From Fibrobacter sp. (GTDB taxonomy: Bacteria; Fibrobacterota; Fibrobacteria; Fibrobacterales; Fibrobacteraceae): a DNA stretch of 64,000 bases. Both the position numbers and the translations under genes were made by a program. Location: contig JAFPWY010000008.1 of NCBI GenBank assembly GCA_017412605.1, positions 62,001 to 126,000 on the forward strand, in the 5' to 3' direction. This document shows positions 10,398-18,999 of this stretch, in pieces. Each line of letters begins with the position of its first letter. Positions within the stretch are counted from its first letter, which is position 1. A model generated the notes under the pieces. It saw only the letters and a list, made by a program, of their open reading frames with translations. It had not been told where the DNA came from and did not search any database.

Positions 10398-11912
10398 TTA
10401 CGGTTTCAGCAATAGTTTCTTGTTTTCCAAGAGGCCTTCGTTGTCAAAGCGGACGGTCGGATTTTGGCCTTTTTTGAAGGATTCTTCACTTTCGTAGAGG
10501 GAAAGGGCGATGGAAACTCCCGGCTGGGTCGCAACATTCGCCTTCCCCGCAGCCTTATAGACAAAGGAGAAATCCTGCGAACCGCCGTCCTTGAAAGTCG
10601 CCTTGGGAATGCGAACGGTCTCGCCAATTTGCGCGAGCGCCTTGCCCGTAGAGTCTACGAATTCCGCCACCATGTAGACATCGAAGAAACAGGGGGCCAC
10701 GCCGGTATTCTTGACGGTAATGTTCAGCGTGCTTGTAGTGTCTTTGGCGTTTTCGATGGTTACCAATTCCGCTTGCGTTACCACGAAATTGTAGCCAATG
10801 ACCTTGCTCATGGAATCGGCAAGGACTTTATTGTCCTTGTAAAAATTGTAACCGCAATCGCTGTCCTGGTCCAGAACGTAGTAAGTCAAGTGGGCCGAAG
10901 TAATCGCATCCACCCAGCGTTCCGGAGTCCACTTCTGATTTCCCCCGGGAATCAGATCGTCGTAAGCAAGCATCGTCTTGTAACCGGCTATATTTTCGGC
11001 AATAGTCGGTAGATTCGCATTGTACGCCCGCAACAAAGTATCCGGCCTGCCGGGAATGCCAATGAACCCATCATCTCGCTTGGTAATGCCGAGTTCAAGC
11101 GCATGCGTATAAACATCGCCAAAACCGTTAGATGGCAGAACCAACTGAGTTTTCTTGAACAGGGATGCGTAATAGTCCAGCATGTCGATCAACACCGAAT
11201 CGGCTGGCATTTCACTCCCCAATATGTGAGATGTGTGCCATTCGCCCCATTCGCCAAAAGTGCGGATGTCAATGTATTCTATGCGCGGATCGCCATCGTA
11301 TTTTTCGGCCAGAGCCTTTGCAAACTCCTTTGCTGCCCAAATATAGATGGAATCATCCCAGACCGGAGCGTATGCATGGTAGTCAGTCCCACGCAAGTCA
11401 ATCTGTATCTTCTTCGCCCCCATTTCGTAGACAAAAGGCGGAGTCCAATCGTAATCCTCTTCTGGCGGAAAATCGCTCTTGATAAAAGATGGCGTGTACG
11501 GCAACACGCGCAAGGCGTAGCCCATGTTGTGCTCGGCCAAAGCATTCAAAAGTTTTTCCAATTCCGTCCAGTCGTAAACACCTTTTGCCGGGTTCAACTT
11601 GTTCCACTGCTGATGGCCGGAACCATAGGAGACAAGGTCCCACGCTTTGTTGTTCAGGGAACCGTAAGGGCCGTATTCGAACTCCGGCACGAACACCCAA
11701 GCGCCACCCGTCGGAACCGTAAATCCCTTGTGCGGGTTGGAAAGCGGGCCGTCGAAACGCTTGAGCGCGTAGGTGATTTTGGTAGTGTCGGCAACAACCG
11801 CGCTGTTTTCGTCGCCCTCGGGGCCGGAACTGCTCGCGTCATCGCCACAAGCGACAAAACCCATGCACACAAAGAATGCAATCAATACTAAAAATTTCGA
11901 ATCTCTATGCAT
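10398..11912 (-). CDS. Lipoprotein with glycosidase-like TIM barrel and DUF4832-like C-terminus
   Basis: With the start at 11912 the protein has 504 residues and a typical lipoprotein leader (lipobox FVAC, Cys22, then GDDASSSG) that closely resembles the leader of the downstream phosphatase-like protein. An alternative ATG at 11936 would add eight residues. From about residue 45 it looks like a (beta/alpha)8 glycosidase-like barrel: NPHKGF near 59-64, then a DIRTFGEWGEWH segment (215-226) whose two Glu residues are candidate catalytic acids. The last 130 residues form a beta-sandwich like the DUF4832 family. I infer action on an extracellular carbohydrate, but no known CAZy family can be assigned from sight. 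The upstream lipoprotein ends 27 bp before this start. Confidence 0.8.
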   Translation of the reverse strand: MHRDSKFLVLIAFFVCMGFVACGDDASSSGPEGDENSAVVADTTKITYALKRFDGPLSNPHKGFTVPTGGAWVFVPEFEYGPYGSLNNKAWDLVSYGSGHQQWNKLNPAKGVYDWTELEKLLNALAEHNMGYALRVLPYTPSFIKSDFPPEEDYDWTPPFVYEMGAKKIQIDLRGTDYHAYAPVWDDSIYIWAAKEFAKALAEKYDGDPRIEYIDIRTFGEWGEWHTSHILGSEMPADSVLIDMLDYYASLFKKTQLVLPSNGFGDVYTHALELGITKRDDGFIGIPGRPDTLLRAYNANLPTIAENIAGYKTMLAYDDLIPGGNQKWTPERWVDAITSAHLTYYVLDQDSDCGYNFYKDNKVLADSMSKVIGYNFVVTQAELVTIENAKDTTSTLNITVKNTGVAPCFFDVYMVAEFVDSTGKALAQIGETVRIPKATFKDGGSQDFSFVYKAAGKANVATQPGVSIALSLYESEESFKKGQNPTVRFDNEGLLENKKLLLKP

Positions 11913-11939
11913 AGGTAAAATCACGATTAAATCCATTCC

Positions 11940-12599
11940 CTATTCAGGCTGAGAAGCCTTTATTTCAACCGTATTTTCTTGAAAAGTAATCGGGAATGTT
12001 GCAACGGTTTCTCCCGATTCAACCTTCGGGAACGTCCAATGGCTTACAGCTATTCTGACATCTTTTTCAAATTCTTTGTTATTTGTAGTCGACAAAACAA
12101 TCTGGCATTCTTTAACAGAACCATCTGCCAACAGTTTTATCTTTAAAATCATTGTTCCTTCAAAAAAATGTTCTGGATTCTGTTTTAAATATTTGTTATA
12201 AATATGACGCAATGCCTGTGTTCGTTTTTCCAAACCGGCAAAAACAGAATCTCTTCCAAGAGCACTGCCTTTGGCAATGGTTATTTGATTTTTAACTAGT
12301 GGTTGAACCGCCCCCTTATTTTTTGAAGGGCGCTTTAAAGAATCCCTCGACTTTTTCACTAAGAAAAATGAACACCCATTGCAACCATAAAGCGTTACGC
12401 TCGCTTCATTCAGAATACTTGAATCTTTTACTTCAGGTTTCTCATCAACTCTTTTTTTCACATTCTGCAATTGAACAAGCACAGAATCATCCTGCTTGGT
12501 GGTATCGTCAGCTTTTTCGGAATCGTTACAACCGGCCCACAGCGCCGCTGCGGTCATCAGAACAATCTTCCCAAGGCATTTGCTAAAAAGTCGAGCCAT
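11940..12599 (-). CDS. Lipoprotein with AgmX/PglI (TonB-C-like) C-terminal domain
   Basis: This 219-residue protein has a lipoprotein-type signal (hydrophobic stretch ending WAGC). It is first of the three lipoprotein genes on this strand. After a polar linker, the C-terminal 100 residues follow the pattern of the AgmX/PglI C-terminal family, a relative of the TonB C-terminal fold: a helix with RTQALRHIYNKYL, then a strand pair (GTMILKIKLLADGSVKE) and the SHWTFPK motif. Such proteins are common in Fibrobacter and delta-proteobacteria and their function is mostly undefined. Lipobox and domain are seen; the role is unknown. A divergent CLC gene starts 92 bp away. Confidence 0.75.
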   Translation of the reverse strand: MARLFSKCLGKIVLMTAAALWAGCNDSEKADDTTKQDDSVLVQLQNVKKRVDEKPEVKDSSILNEASVTLYGCNGCSFFLVKKSRDSLKRPSKNKGAVQPLVKNQITIAKGSALGRDSVFAGLEKRTQALRHIYNKYLKQNPEHFFEGTMILKIKLLADGSVKECQIVLSTTNNKEFEKDVRIAVSHWTFPKVESGETVATFPITFQENTVEIKASQPE

Positions 12600-12690
12600 A
12601 ATTTAAGTATAGCAAAAAAGCACCATTTCCGTATCCCTTTCCGTTCAAGAACTTTTTTTCTAAATTTGGCGGCGAAAAAAAGGGTATGCG

Positions 12691-14043
12691 ATGAATTTCA
12701 ATAATTGGCAAGAGATGTTCCGGAACATGAGCCCCGAGATGAAGGAACAGGCCATGAACATGGCCAAGGCCAAAGTCAAGGAAAAAATAATGCATTGGCT
12801 CTCCCAGCCAATCCTGATTGCGGTCGCGCTGGTCCTCGGTGCCATTGTCGGTGCGCTCACCGCATTTTTCGGTTCTATCCTGCAAAATGTCACCGCCATC
12901 CGCGATGCAAACCCGCTGTACTGGATTCCGGCACTCGCCCTGGGCGGCATCGCCATCGTACTCACCTACCGCAAGTTCGGCAACGGCTCGGAACGCGGCA
13001 TGGGAATCATTTTCGATGTCGCGCACGGCAAGGAAAGGGAAATTCCCCTGCGCCTCATCCCGCTCATCATGGTGACCACGTGGGTCACGCACCTCTTTGG
13101 CGGCAGTTCGGGCCGCGAAGGCGTGGCAATGCAGATCGGCGCCACCCTCGGGCACAACATGAGTTCCAAGATTCATGTGGAAAACGCCCCCCGAGTCTTA
13201 CTCGTGGCAGGCATGGCCGCCGGTTTCGCCGGTCTATTCCAGACCCCGATGGCAGCCATTGCACTCTCGCTCGAAATCCTTCTTGCCGCCCACCTCGAAA
13301 TAGCGGCCTTGCTCCCCGCAACTGTCGCCGCCGTGGCAGCCTACAAGGTCTCCGAAACGCTCGGCTACGAGAAATTCTCGATAGATCTGAACGCCTTCTC
13401 GCCCGACTGGAATATCGCAAGCCTGTTCTACGGCGAAGCCGGCCTTGACATCTACTTTATCCTCAAGCTCGTGGTGCTCGGCATCCTCTTCGGGATTGTC
13501 GGTGGCGGATTCGCAAGGCTCCTCCCCCTCTCTAAGAAATTGTTTGCGCTCAAGTTCCCGAACCCAATCAAGCGCGTCGCCATCATGGGCATTGTCCTGA
13601 GCGCCTTGCTGCTTCTGTTCTGGCAAGGGCGTTATTCCGGTCTCGGCACGAACCTCACCGATATTTGCTTTGGCAACGCTGCCGCCCTTTCGGCAAACGA
13701 CGCGGGCATCTACGCTTACGACTGGATTTTAAAACTGCTGTTTACCATCGTCACGCTCTCGGTCGGGTTCCAGGGCGGCGAAGTCACCCCGTTATTCACC
13801 ATCGGCGCTACGTTCGGAGCCGTCATCGCTGCAATCGTGGGCGTTCCCTTCCCGCTTGCAGCGGCTCTCGGTTATGCAGCCGTCTTCGGTGGCGCCACGA
13901 ATACGCTGTTCGCCCCCATCCTTGTCGGCGCAGAGATTTTCGGATTCGACACGCTCCCTGCCTTCTTTATCGTATGCACGATAGCCTACGCGTGCAACGG
14001 CGGCAAGTCCATCTACGCGCAAAAGAAGCTCCGTCTCAAGTAA
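12691..14043 (+). CDS. CLC-family channel/antiporter, CLC-F-like
   Basis: This 450-residue inner-membrane protein has about ten or more hydrophobic helices after a soluble N-terminal helix (1-35). Conserved CLC motifs are GGSSGREGV (about 137-145, the GREGP-type motif) and GGEVTPLF (about 361, in place of GxFxP). GGEVTPLF and GREG-V are, as I recall, typical of the CLC-F branch, which exports fluoride in exchange for protons; chloride transport cannot be excluded. I saw no fluoride riboswitch in the 91-bp leader. The start has AAGGG about 6 nt upstream. No terminator is seen on this strand. Confidence 0.85.
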   Translation: MNFNNWQEMFRNMSPEMKEQAMNMAKAKVKEKIMHWLSQPILIAVALVLGAIVGALTAFFGSILQNVTAIRDANPLYWIPALALGGIAIVLTYRKFGNGSERGMGIIFDVAHGKEREIPLRLIPLIMVTTWVTHLFGGSSGREGVAMQIGATLGHNMSSKIHVENAPRVLLVAGMAAGFAGLFQTPMAAIALSLEILLAAHLEIAALLPATVAAVAAYKVSETLGYEKFSIDLNAFSPDWNIASLFYGEAGLDIYFILKLVVLGILFGIVGGGFARLLPLSKKLFALKFPNPIKRVAIMGIVLSALLLLFWQGRYSGLGTNLTDICFGNAAALSANDAGIYAYDWILKLLFTIVTLSVGFQGGEVTPLFTIGATFGAVIAAIVGVPFPLAAALGYAAVFGGATNTLFAPILVGAEIFGFDTLPAFFIVCTIAYACNGGKSIYAQKKLRLK

Positions 14044-14073
14044 GCAAACAGCACTCTTCCCCATTGTCTTTCC

Positions 14074-14108
14074 ATAAAAAAGTCCAGCAAGCTCAACTTG
14101 CTGGACTT
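14074..14108 (-). terminator. Terminator of the PAS/zinc-ribbon operon
   Basis: AAGTCCAGCAAG (14080-14091) and CTTGCTGGACTT (14097-14108) form a perfect 12-bp stem. On the minus strand it is followed by a T run (14074-14081), so it serves the minus-strand operon, not the CLC gene. Confidence 0.9.
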
Positions 14109-14158
14109 AGGAGATATGATGAAGTACTAAAATGAATTAGGCTTTTAGTAAACCGACG

Positions 14159-14683
14159 CTACATTTGCGCAGCGACAGCGGATATATGAAAAGCTTCGGG
14201 ATAAGCCTTAGCTGTGCAGGAACCGCAAAGCATGCGCATGCGGGTCTCGGCAAGAGTCGACACGCGGATCTGTTCGCCGCAGTGCGCGCACTTGGCCAGG
14301 AACACAACCGAGGAGGTCTTGACATCGTTTTCCTCGACAACCGGAGCGACTTCCTTGTCGCCAAGACGGCGAATCGTATTGCGGAAAATCATGCGGCCTT
14401 CGGCATCCTGAACAATTTCGCGAACGATGCTGCACTTGAAGCTGCGGCCCTTGCGGTTACGCATGCGGGATACGAAATGGTGTTGCGCAGTGCTGTTGCA
14501 GTTGCGGAACTCTTCCCATTCCTTTTCGTGGCGATACAGGTCCGTGACGTAGTGCCACATCACCTCGTCTTCGCTCTTGAATCCGAACATGCGGCAGAAG
14601 CGCTTGTTCCCGCTGATAAGGCGACCATGTTCGTTAACTTCGAAACAGGCCGTTTCCAGTGAATTTAGATCCATGCCCATCAT
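14159..14683 (-). CDS. PAS-domain protein with C-terminal zinc ribbon
   Basis: This 174-residue soluble protein has an N-terminal PAS fold (about 8-110): FEVNEHGRLISGNKRFCRMFG, then the HEKEWEEF helix and a C-terminal beta strand region with RMIFRNTIRRLG. After a linker, two CxxC knuckles (CAHC near 132-135 and CGSC near 153-156) form a likely zinc ribbon. It has no kinase, cyclase or DNA-binding domain. The ATG at 14683 overlaps the stop of the upstream lipoprotein gene (ATGA) and AGGAGG lies 8 nt upstream, so it is translationally coupled. I infer a cytoplasmic sensor or adaptor working with the TIGR02147 regulator encoded first in the operon; its signal is unknown. Confidence 0.82.
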   Translation of the reverse strand: MMGMDLNSLETACFEVNEHGRLISGNKRFCRMFGFKSEDEVMWHYVTDLYRHEKEWEEFRNCNSTAQHHFVSRMRNRKGRSFKCSIVREIVQDAEGRMIFRNTIRRLGDKEVAPVVEENDVKTSSVVFLAKCAHCGEQIRVSTLAETRMRMLCGSCTAKAYPEAFHISAVAAQM

Positions 14684-16113
14684 AGTGCACCTCCTTTAAG
14701 ATAGTAGCGATAGAGCACATCCACTGCATTAATGGCGTTATTGCTCAATCGTACATCGTCTAACTTGATATTCATGTCTTCCTTGCCGAAAATTATGGGT
14801 TCGGCAGAAGAACCAATCTTCTTGACGGACGTCTTCACGGTATCGACCAGCTGGCCGTCCACGTACATCGAGAGCGAGGAACCATTCCACACAACTGCAA
14901 CGTACATCCACTTGTCCGTTTCAATTTCATCGGAGAACACGGCGTTCTCGCAACCCAGAGAATCCTCTCCGGAGCCTTCCGCAAGGAAGAATGCGAGTTT
15001 CGGTTTCTTCACGCCACATTCGCCCCTGACCACAGAAAGGCTAAACACATCCTGGTCACCGCTAGAGCCGAAGCCAAGCTTACCAACGATATTTGCACGG
15101 TGTACCGATTTCGGCGGGAGCTTATCCACGTTGACCCAAGCTTCAAGCGTCAACTCGGTCGCATCGTCCAAAGCATTGCGGTCGTTTTCGACAATACCAT
15201 ACTGATCGTGCTCGTTGAGTTCGATAGCGTTGCGGGACACGCCTTCCGTCAGTTCCGGATAGCCGTAGAAGAGCACCCCTTCGGTGCGGCCACGGGCATC
15301 GCTAGAGACCTTACCTTCAAAGCCATCGGAAAGGTAATCCAAAGGCCACCAGCAGAGCGTACCATATTCCGGAGAAAGCGGCAGCAGCATGTCCTTTGTC
15401 GCCTCGGAGTTCACGAGCTGGACATCGGCAGAATCATCCGACTCAACGGAATCAACCACTGCGATACCGGAATCGGGAGCAACCTTTTCCAAGACAACAT
15501 CGATCAAATCCACCGGATAGGGACCATTGAAGGCTGCCTTGCCGTCCTTGAACTCACCCACATAGAACACATCGACAAAGCGAACCGGATCCGGAGACTT
15601 CGCAAGCACAGGATAAGTGCCTTCGGGGACCTTCTTGAAGCTGAACTTGCCCTTGTCGGAAGTCTTGGCTTCCCACGGGCTACCGGGGATATAGACAACC
15701 ACTTCCGTCGCGGCCGTATCGTCGCGGAGGTAGACCTTGCCGGAAACATCCGTCGAGGCGACCAGGCGTGCGGTCACTTCCATATTCTGGCCATAGTAGT
15801 TGACACGCTTGTACATGGCAGACTTGCCCTTTGTGGCAGAAAGCCCGTAGGCTCCTTGGCGGACGAGGGAGAACTCGAAGCGGCCTTCGGAATCCGTCGT
15901 GTCGACCAAGTCAGAAATATTCGCCTTGGTATGGCGCGCAAATACGCGGACATTGGCCTGCGGCTCGCCCTTCTCGTTCACAAGGATACCGGCCAAAGCG
16001 TTAGTTTCTTCTCCAAAACCACCCGCAGTATCTTCAGGAGTACAAGCAGCAAAGAAACCTACTGCCGCCACCACACACCAGCTCACCAGCACGCAAATAA
16101 ACTTCTTATTCAT
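14680..16113 (-). CDS. Lipoprotein with carboxypeptidase-regulatory-like repeats and LamG domain
   Basis: This 477-residue protein has a lipoprotein signal ending FAAC. The mature part starts with two carboxypeptidase regulatory-like (CNA-B-like) beta modules: about 38-105 (ALAGILVNEKGEPQANVRV) and about 120-175 (DVSGKVYLRDDTAATEVVV). A middle region of about 80 residues follows. The C-terminal 210 residues form a LamG/concanavalin-like jelly roll with LTLEAWVNVDKLPP and IKLDDVRLSNNA, the calcium- and sugar-binding type of fold. It is likely a cell-surface carbohydrate-binding lipoprotein. Its start overlaps the regulator gene by 8 bp, with GGAGGGG 5 nt upstream of the ATG, and its stop overlaps the PAS gene. 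Confidence 0.85.
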   Translation of the reverse strand: MNKKFICVLVSWCVVAAVGFFAACTPEDTAGGFGEETNALAGILVNEKGEPQANVRVFARHTKANISDLVDTTDSEGRFEFSLVRQGAYGLSATKGKSAMYKRVNYYGQNMEVTARLVASTDVSGKVYLRDDTAATEVVVYIPGSPWEAKTSDKGKFSFKKVPEGTYPVLAKSPDPVRFVDVFYVGEFKDGKAAFNGPYPVDLIDVVLEKVAPDSGIAVVDSVESDDSADVQLVNSEATKDMLLPLSPEYGTLCWWPLDYLSDGFEGKVSSDARGRTEGVLFYGYPELTEGVSRNAIELNEHDQYGIVENDRNALDDATELTLEAWVNVDKLPPKSVHRANIVGKLGFGSSGDQDVFSLSVVRGECGVKKPKLAFFLAEGSGEDSLGCENAVFSDEIETDKWMYVAVVWNGSSLSMYVDGQLVDTVKTSVKKIGSSAEPIIFGKEDMNIKLDDVRLSNNAINAVDVLYRYYLKGGAL

Positions 16114-16951
16114 GGTCCCCTCCTTCGACTTCGATGAAGTCCTTGGTCAGGGGGAACAACTGCACATTCATGCGGTAAACGCGTTCGGCACCGGAATCGT
16201 CCATGACAATGGCTCCGATGCGGCGGCGGAAATCGGCGATTTCCTTAACAATCTTGTGGAACGCCACCTCGGAAACACCGAGGGTCATTCCGGAAATATC
16301 CCTTTCATCCACAGGAACCTCGTCAATCGCCTTGACGGCGAGGTTACCCATCTGACGGTGCATGTCGCGCACGGCAAGCGCGGTAACGTCGATATCGCCC
16401 GTAGTCACGGACTTGCTCGCCTGCACGTAATTGCCTTCGTCATCCTTTTTCAGGAGACCCAGTTCGGTCAACATAGCAAGGGACTTCTTGACCTCGGCAG
16501 TGGTGACCCCGAACTTGACCTGTTCGGCCATTTTAGCCGGAGTGGCGCCCTTCATCTTCGGGGCGAGTTCGCGGAGAACCGGATTGTGCCAGGTTTCGAA
16601 ATAATCATACTGGTCAGCACCGACGAGATTCACAGAATTCTCTTCGGCGACGGAGCGCATATTCCTGTAAATTTTCTTCTTTGCCGAAGAATCCTTGCTC
16701 TGGTTAAACGCCACCAGAAGGCGGAAATACTGCAGATCGACACCGACAAGGCCCATTGCGGCGGCCACGCGTTCGACACCCACCTCGCTCAGGTTCGCCT
16801 TTCCATCGCAAACGAGCTTCAGGAACACCGGGGAGGAATATCCCGCGGCCTTGGCGAAATCACGCCAAGTGTACCCGGAGCGATCCTTATGCTCCGAATA
16901 GAAGTCGCGCATGTAAATGCGAAAATTATTGTATTCCATCACGGGTTTCAT
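16106..16951 (-). CDS. TIGR02147-family regulator
   Basis: This 281-residue cytoplasmic protein matches the TIGR02147 (Fsuc_second, DUF4423) family, found in Fibrobacter and a few other phyla such as the bdellovibrios. The N-terminal 65 residues form an HTH-like region (YTWRDFAKAAGYSSPVFLKL, then GVERVAAAMGL). The rest is the family core with helices and a winged-helix-like MLTELGLLKKDDEGNYV (about 150-170). It heads an overlapping operon with a surface lipoprotein and a PAS protein, which suggests it controls them. The ATG at 16951 has no strong Shine-Dalgarno sequence; an alternative ATG lies 12 bp downstream. Repeated ATGATACAA sites lie upstream. Confidence 0.85.
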   Translation of the reverse strand: MKPVMEYNNFRIYMRDFYSEHKDRSGYTWRDFAKAAGYSSPVFLKLVCDGKANLSEVGVERVAAAMGLVGVDLQYFRLLVAFNQSKDSSAKKKIYRNMRSVAEENSVNLVGADQYDYFETWHNPVLRELAPKMKGATPAKMAEQVKFGVTTAEVKKSLAMLTELGLLKKDDEGNYVQASKSVTTGDIDVTALAVRDMHRQMGNLAVKAIDEVPVDERDISGMTLGVSEVAFHKIVKEIADFRRRIGAIVMDDSGAERVYRMNVQLFPLTKDFIEVEGGDHE

Positions 16952-16994
16952 GTTTCTTAATTTATATTAACATTTCCGAAAAAGCAATAGGGTC

Positions 16995-17084
16995 ATGATA
17001 CAAAAATCAACTTTTTTAATCATAATCTCAATTTTTGCCGAAATTTTATCAAAAACGCCAAAAAAGTTATGATACAAGAAATCA
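16995..17084. promoter_or_regulatory. Two direct copies of ATGATACAA-N-ATCA upstream of the regulator
   Basis: ATGATACAAAAATCA (16995-17009) and ATGATACAAGAAATCA (17069-17084) lie 44 and 118 bp upstream of the TIGR02147 gene. Each contains TGAT...ATCA half-sites. On the minus strand TATCAT could also serve as a -10 box. The rest of 16952-17160 is AT-rich without other clear signals. Confidence 0.4.
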
Positions 17085-17160
17085 GAAATAGCGTGATTTT
17101 TCGCACAAGCTGGAATATTCCGTTTAATATGGCATTTTTCGAAAAAATGTGCGAAAACGC

Positions 17161-17194
17161 AAAAAAAAGCCCCCGAACACGCGGAACGGGGGGC
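17161..17194 (-). terminator. Terminator of the GH5 gene
   Basis: GCCCCC...GGGGGC (17169-17194) followed on the minus strand by eight T residues (17161-17168), 30 bp past the GH5 stop codon. Confidence 0.9.
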
Positions 17195-17224
17195 TAAAAT
17201 ACCGAAAAAACAGGTTTTTTGGGG

Positions 17225-18838
17225 CTAGATATCCTTGATGACCATGATACCGCTGCGCTCGATCTTGGGATACTGGCGCATGCCTTCCCCGCCATGGCCA
17301 CTATCGAGGACCTCGAGAAGTTCACCGGAAGCGGAATACAGCTGGAGCTGCCACGGGCCGTTGGGCGCGTTGAAGAACCCGGAATTCTTCTGGACATTGC
17401 GCTGGAACGTACGGTTCAGGCGGTCGGCCACGCTGCGGGCGTGAACGAGCGAGATGTCGGCCAGTGTCCAGGAAATGGGCACGCCGCCCATGTCGTAGAT
17501 GAGCAGGGCGTCCGTATCGGAGTCCTCCTTCATCGTGAATTTCCAGCTGAAGTTCTGCCAGCTCGTACTCAAGTCGAGGATACGTCCGTTCGCATAAGGG
17601 ACATAGCTCTCGCTGTCCTTCTTGATGTTCACATTCAGAGTACGAGGCTTGTCGGCCTTGGCTCGCATGCTAAAGATGTAGGTAAGGCCCTTGCGCAAAG
17701 TAAGCCTCTGCTTGAACTGCAGGCTCCAGGTTTCCTTGCCAGCGGACTTCACGTCGAAGCGGACCTCGCCGCCCTTGACAATTACGTCGGCCTTGCCGCC
17801 CCAGAAATCGGTGATCCAGCCCAGAAGAGGCGGTTCAGCGGAAAAGTCTCCGTTCTCGATAAGGTTCGCGCCAGTTCCCTGGGAACCCGTCGTATAGTTC
17901 TTGTTCTGGATAAAAGCCGGGATGACGCTCGTATTCTGGATACCCAGCGGGCTGTCCACCGCGACTTCCTTGCCCCAGCCTATCAAGGTGTTGTAGGAAC
18001 CGTGTGCAGTCATGTCCATTTCGGGACTGTCGAAGTTGCCCGGCCCCCAGCTCCAAGCAAGCCAGCCGATGTTCAGGCGTTCGCATTCCGCCATGATGTG
18101 CCTGTACGGAATTTCCTTCACGTCGCCAGCCGCCACCGGGGCAAACTCGCCCACGATAAGAGGCAGTTTGAGTTCCACGGACTTCTCGAGGACACCCGTA
18201 ACACGCGCCTCGACGGTATCGTAGCCGCTGGAAACGTCGTGCCTTTCGGAAGGCCACCACATATGAATGGAGAAAATGAGGTTGTGCTCGGGGTCGGCCT
18301 GCAAAAGCTTATGCCCCATGCGGAAGATGTTCTTTTCGCTCTGGCCCCAGAAGTCAGCGTCAATCATGATGGGGACGCGGATTCCGGCAGCGCGCATCTT
18401 GATAACGATGGTGCTGTAGGCCTCAAAAAAGTCGTTCGGATCCTGTTCGGCATCGCCGGGCTCGTTGCCGATATTGATGATAAGGTATTCCTGGTGATTA
18501 CTGATGACCTGAAGGGTCTCGTCGCGAAGCCAGAAATCCAGCGCATCGGGCAGACGGCGCCAGTTTCCCGTGGTATCGTGGATTTCGGCGATAGGGATCA
18601 TCCCGTTCGCAATGGAAAGGCCGATGATATTGTCGAGGTCGCTAATACGGCCACGGGTATTCCAGACAATACGGACACAATTGGCACCAGTCTTCGCAAT
18701 TTCAGGAATCGTTTTACCGTCCCGGTCGGTCCAAATGAACATGTGGTTCACGCCGCGCAAGACAACCTTCTCGTTGTCCTTGCTGTAAAGGAATCGGTCT
18801 TGTACAAAAAATCCAGGTTTGGCAGGAGCCCTATTCAT
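17225..18838 (-). CDS. GH5 glycoside hydrolase, mannanase-like, with CBM, no signal peptide
   Basis: This 537-residue enzyme has an N-terminal GH5 barrel (about 10-320) similar in pattern to bacterial endo-beta-1,4-mannanases of subfamily GH5_8: GVNHMF (29-34), the acid/base in NIGNEP (Glu126), a MIDADFWGQ segment, IHMWWP and the nucleophile in VGEF (Glu231), then GWLAWSWG. A beta-sandwich of the CBM4/9/CBM11-like type spans about 345-470 (LIENGDFSAEPPLLGW). The final 50 residues (WQLQLYSASGELLEV...GIMVIKDI) resemble a C-terminal sorting-like module. The start is fixed by AAAAGGA upstream and an in-frame TAA 21 bp before the ATG, so no classical signal peptide is encoded. Secretion would need another route, or the enzyme acts inside the cell. 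A TGTGA-N6-TCACA site lies about 150 bp upstream. Confidence 0.88.
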   Translation of the reverse strand: MNRAPAKPGFFVQDRFLYSKDNEKVVLRGVNHMFIWTDRDGKTIPEIAKTGANCVRIVWNTRGRISDLDNIIGLSIANGMIPIAEIHDTTGNWRRLPDALDFWLRDETLQVISNHQEYLIINIGNEPGDAEQDPNDFFEAYSTIVIKMRAAGIRVPIMIDADFWGQSEKNIFRMGHKLLQADPEHNLIFSIHMWWPSERHDVSSGYDTVEARVTGVLEKSVELKLPLIVGEFAPVAAGDVKEIPYRHIMAECERLNIGWLAWSWGPGNFDSPEMDMTAHGSYNTLIGWGKEVAVDSPLGIQNTSVIPAFIQNKNYTTGSQGTGANLIENGDFSAEPPLLGWITDFWGGKADVIVKGGEVRFDVKSAGKETWSLQFKQRLTLRKGLTYIFSMRAKADKPRTLNVNIKKDSESYVPYANGRILDLSTSWQNFSWKFTMKEDSDTDALLIYDMGGVPISWTLADISLVHARSVADRLNRTFQRNVQKNSGFFNAPNGPWQLQLYSASGELLEVLDSGHGGEGMRQYPKIERSGIMVIKDI

Positions 18839-18983
18839 CTCTAAAAATCCTTTTCGCTTTTAAGTCCCCAAAACAGGGAGCATCACATCAACAATAAATT
18901 ACTTCGTAAAAATACAAAAAAAATCGCAAAAAAAGCAAAAAAATAACACTGCAAAACGAAGCAAGATTTTTTACAAAGTAGCG

Positions 18984-18999
18984 TGTGATACAAATCACA
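18984..18999. promoter_or_regulatory. CRP/FNR-type palindrome
   Basis: TGTGATACAAATCACA is a perfect TGTGA-N6-TCACA palindrome, the consensus of Crp-family regulators. It lies 146-161 bp upstream of the GH5 start and overlaps the stop codon of the preceding minus-strand gene. The rest of the 18839-18983 leader is AT-rich. Confidence 0.55.

Noticed and set aside
12600-12690. Fluoride riboswitch before the CLC gene
   Set aside because: The CLC-F-like motifs made it plausible, but none of the conserved riboswitch blocks is present in the 91-bp leader.
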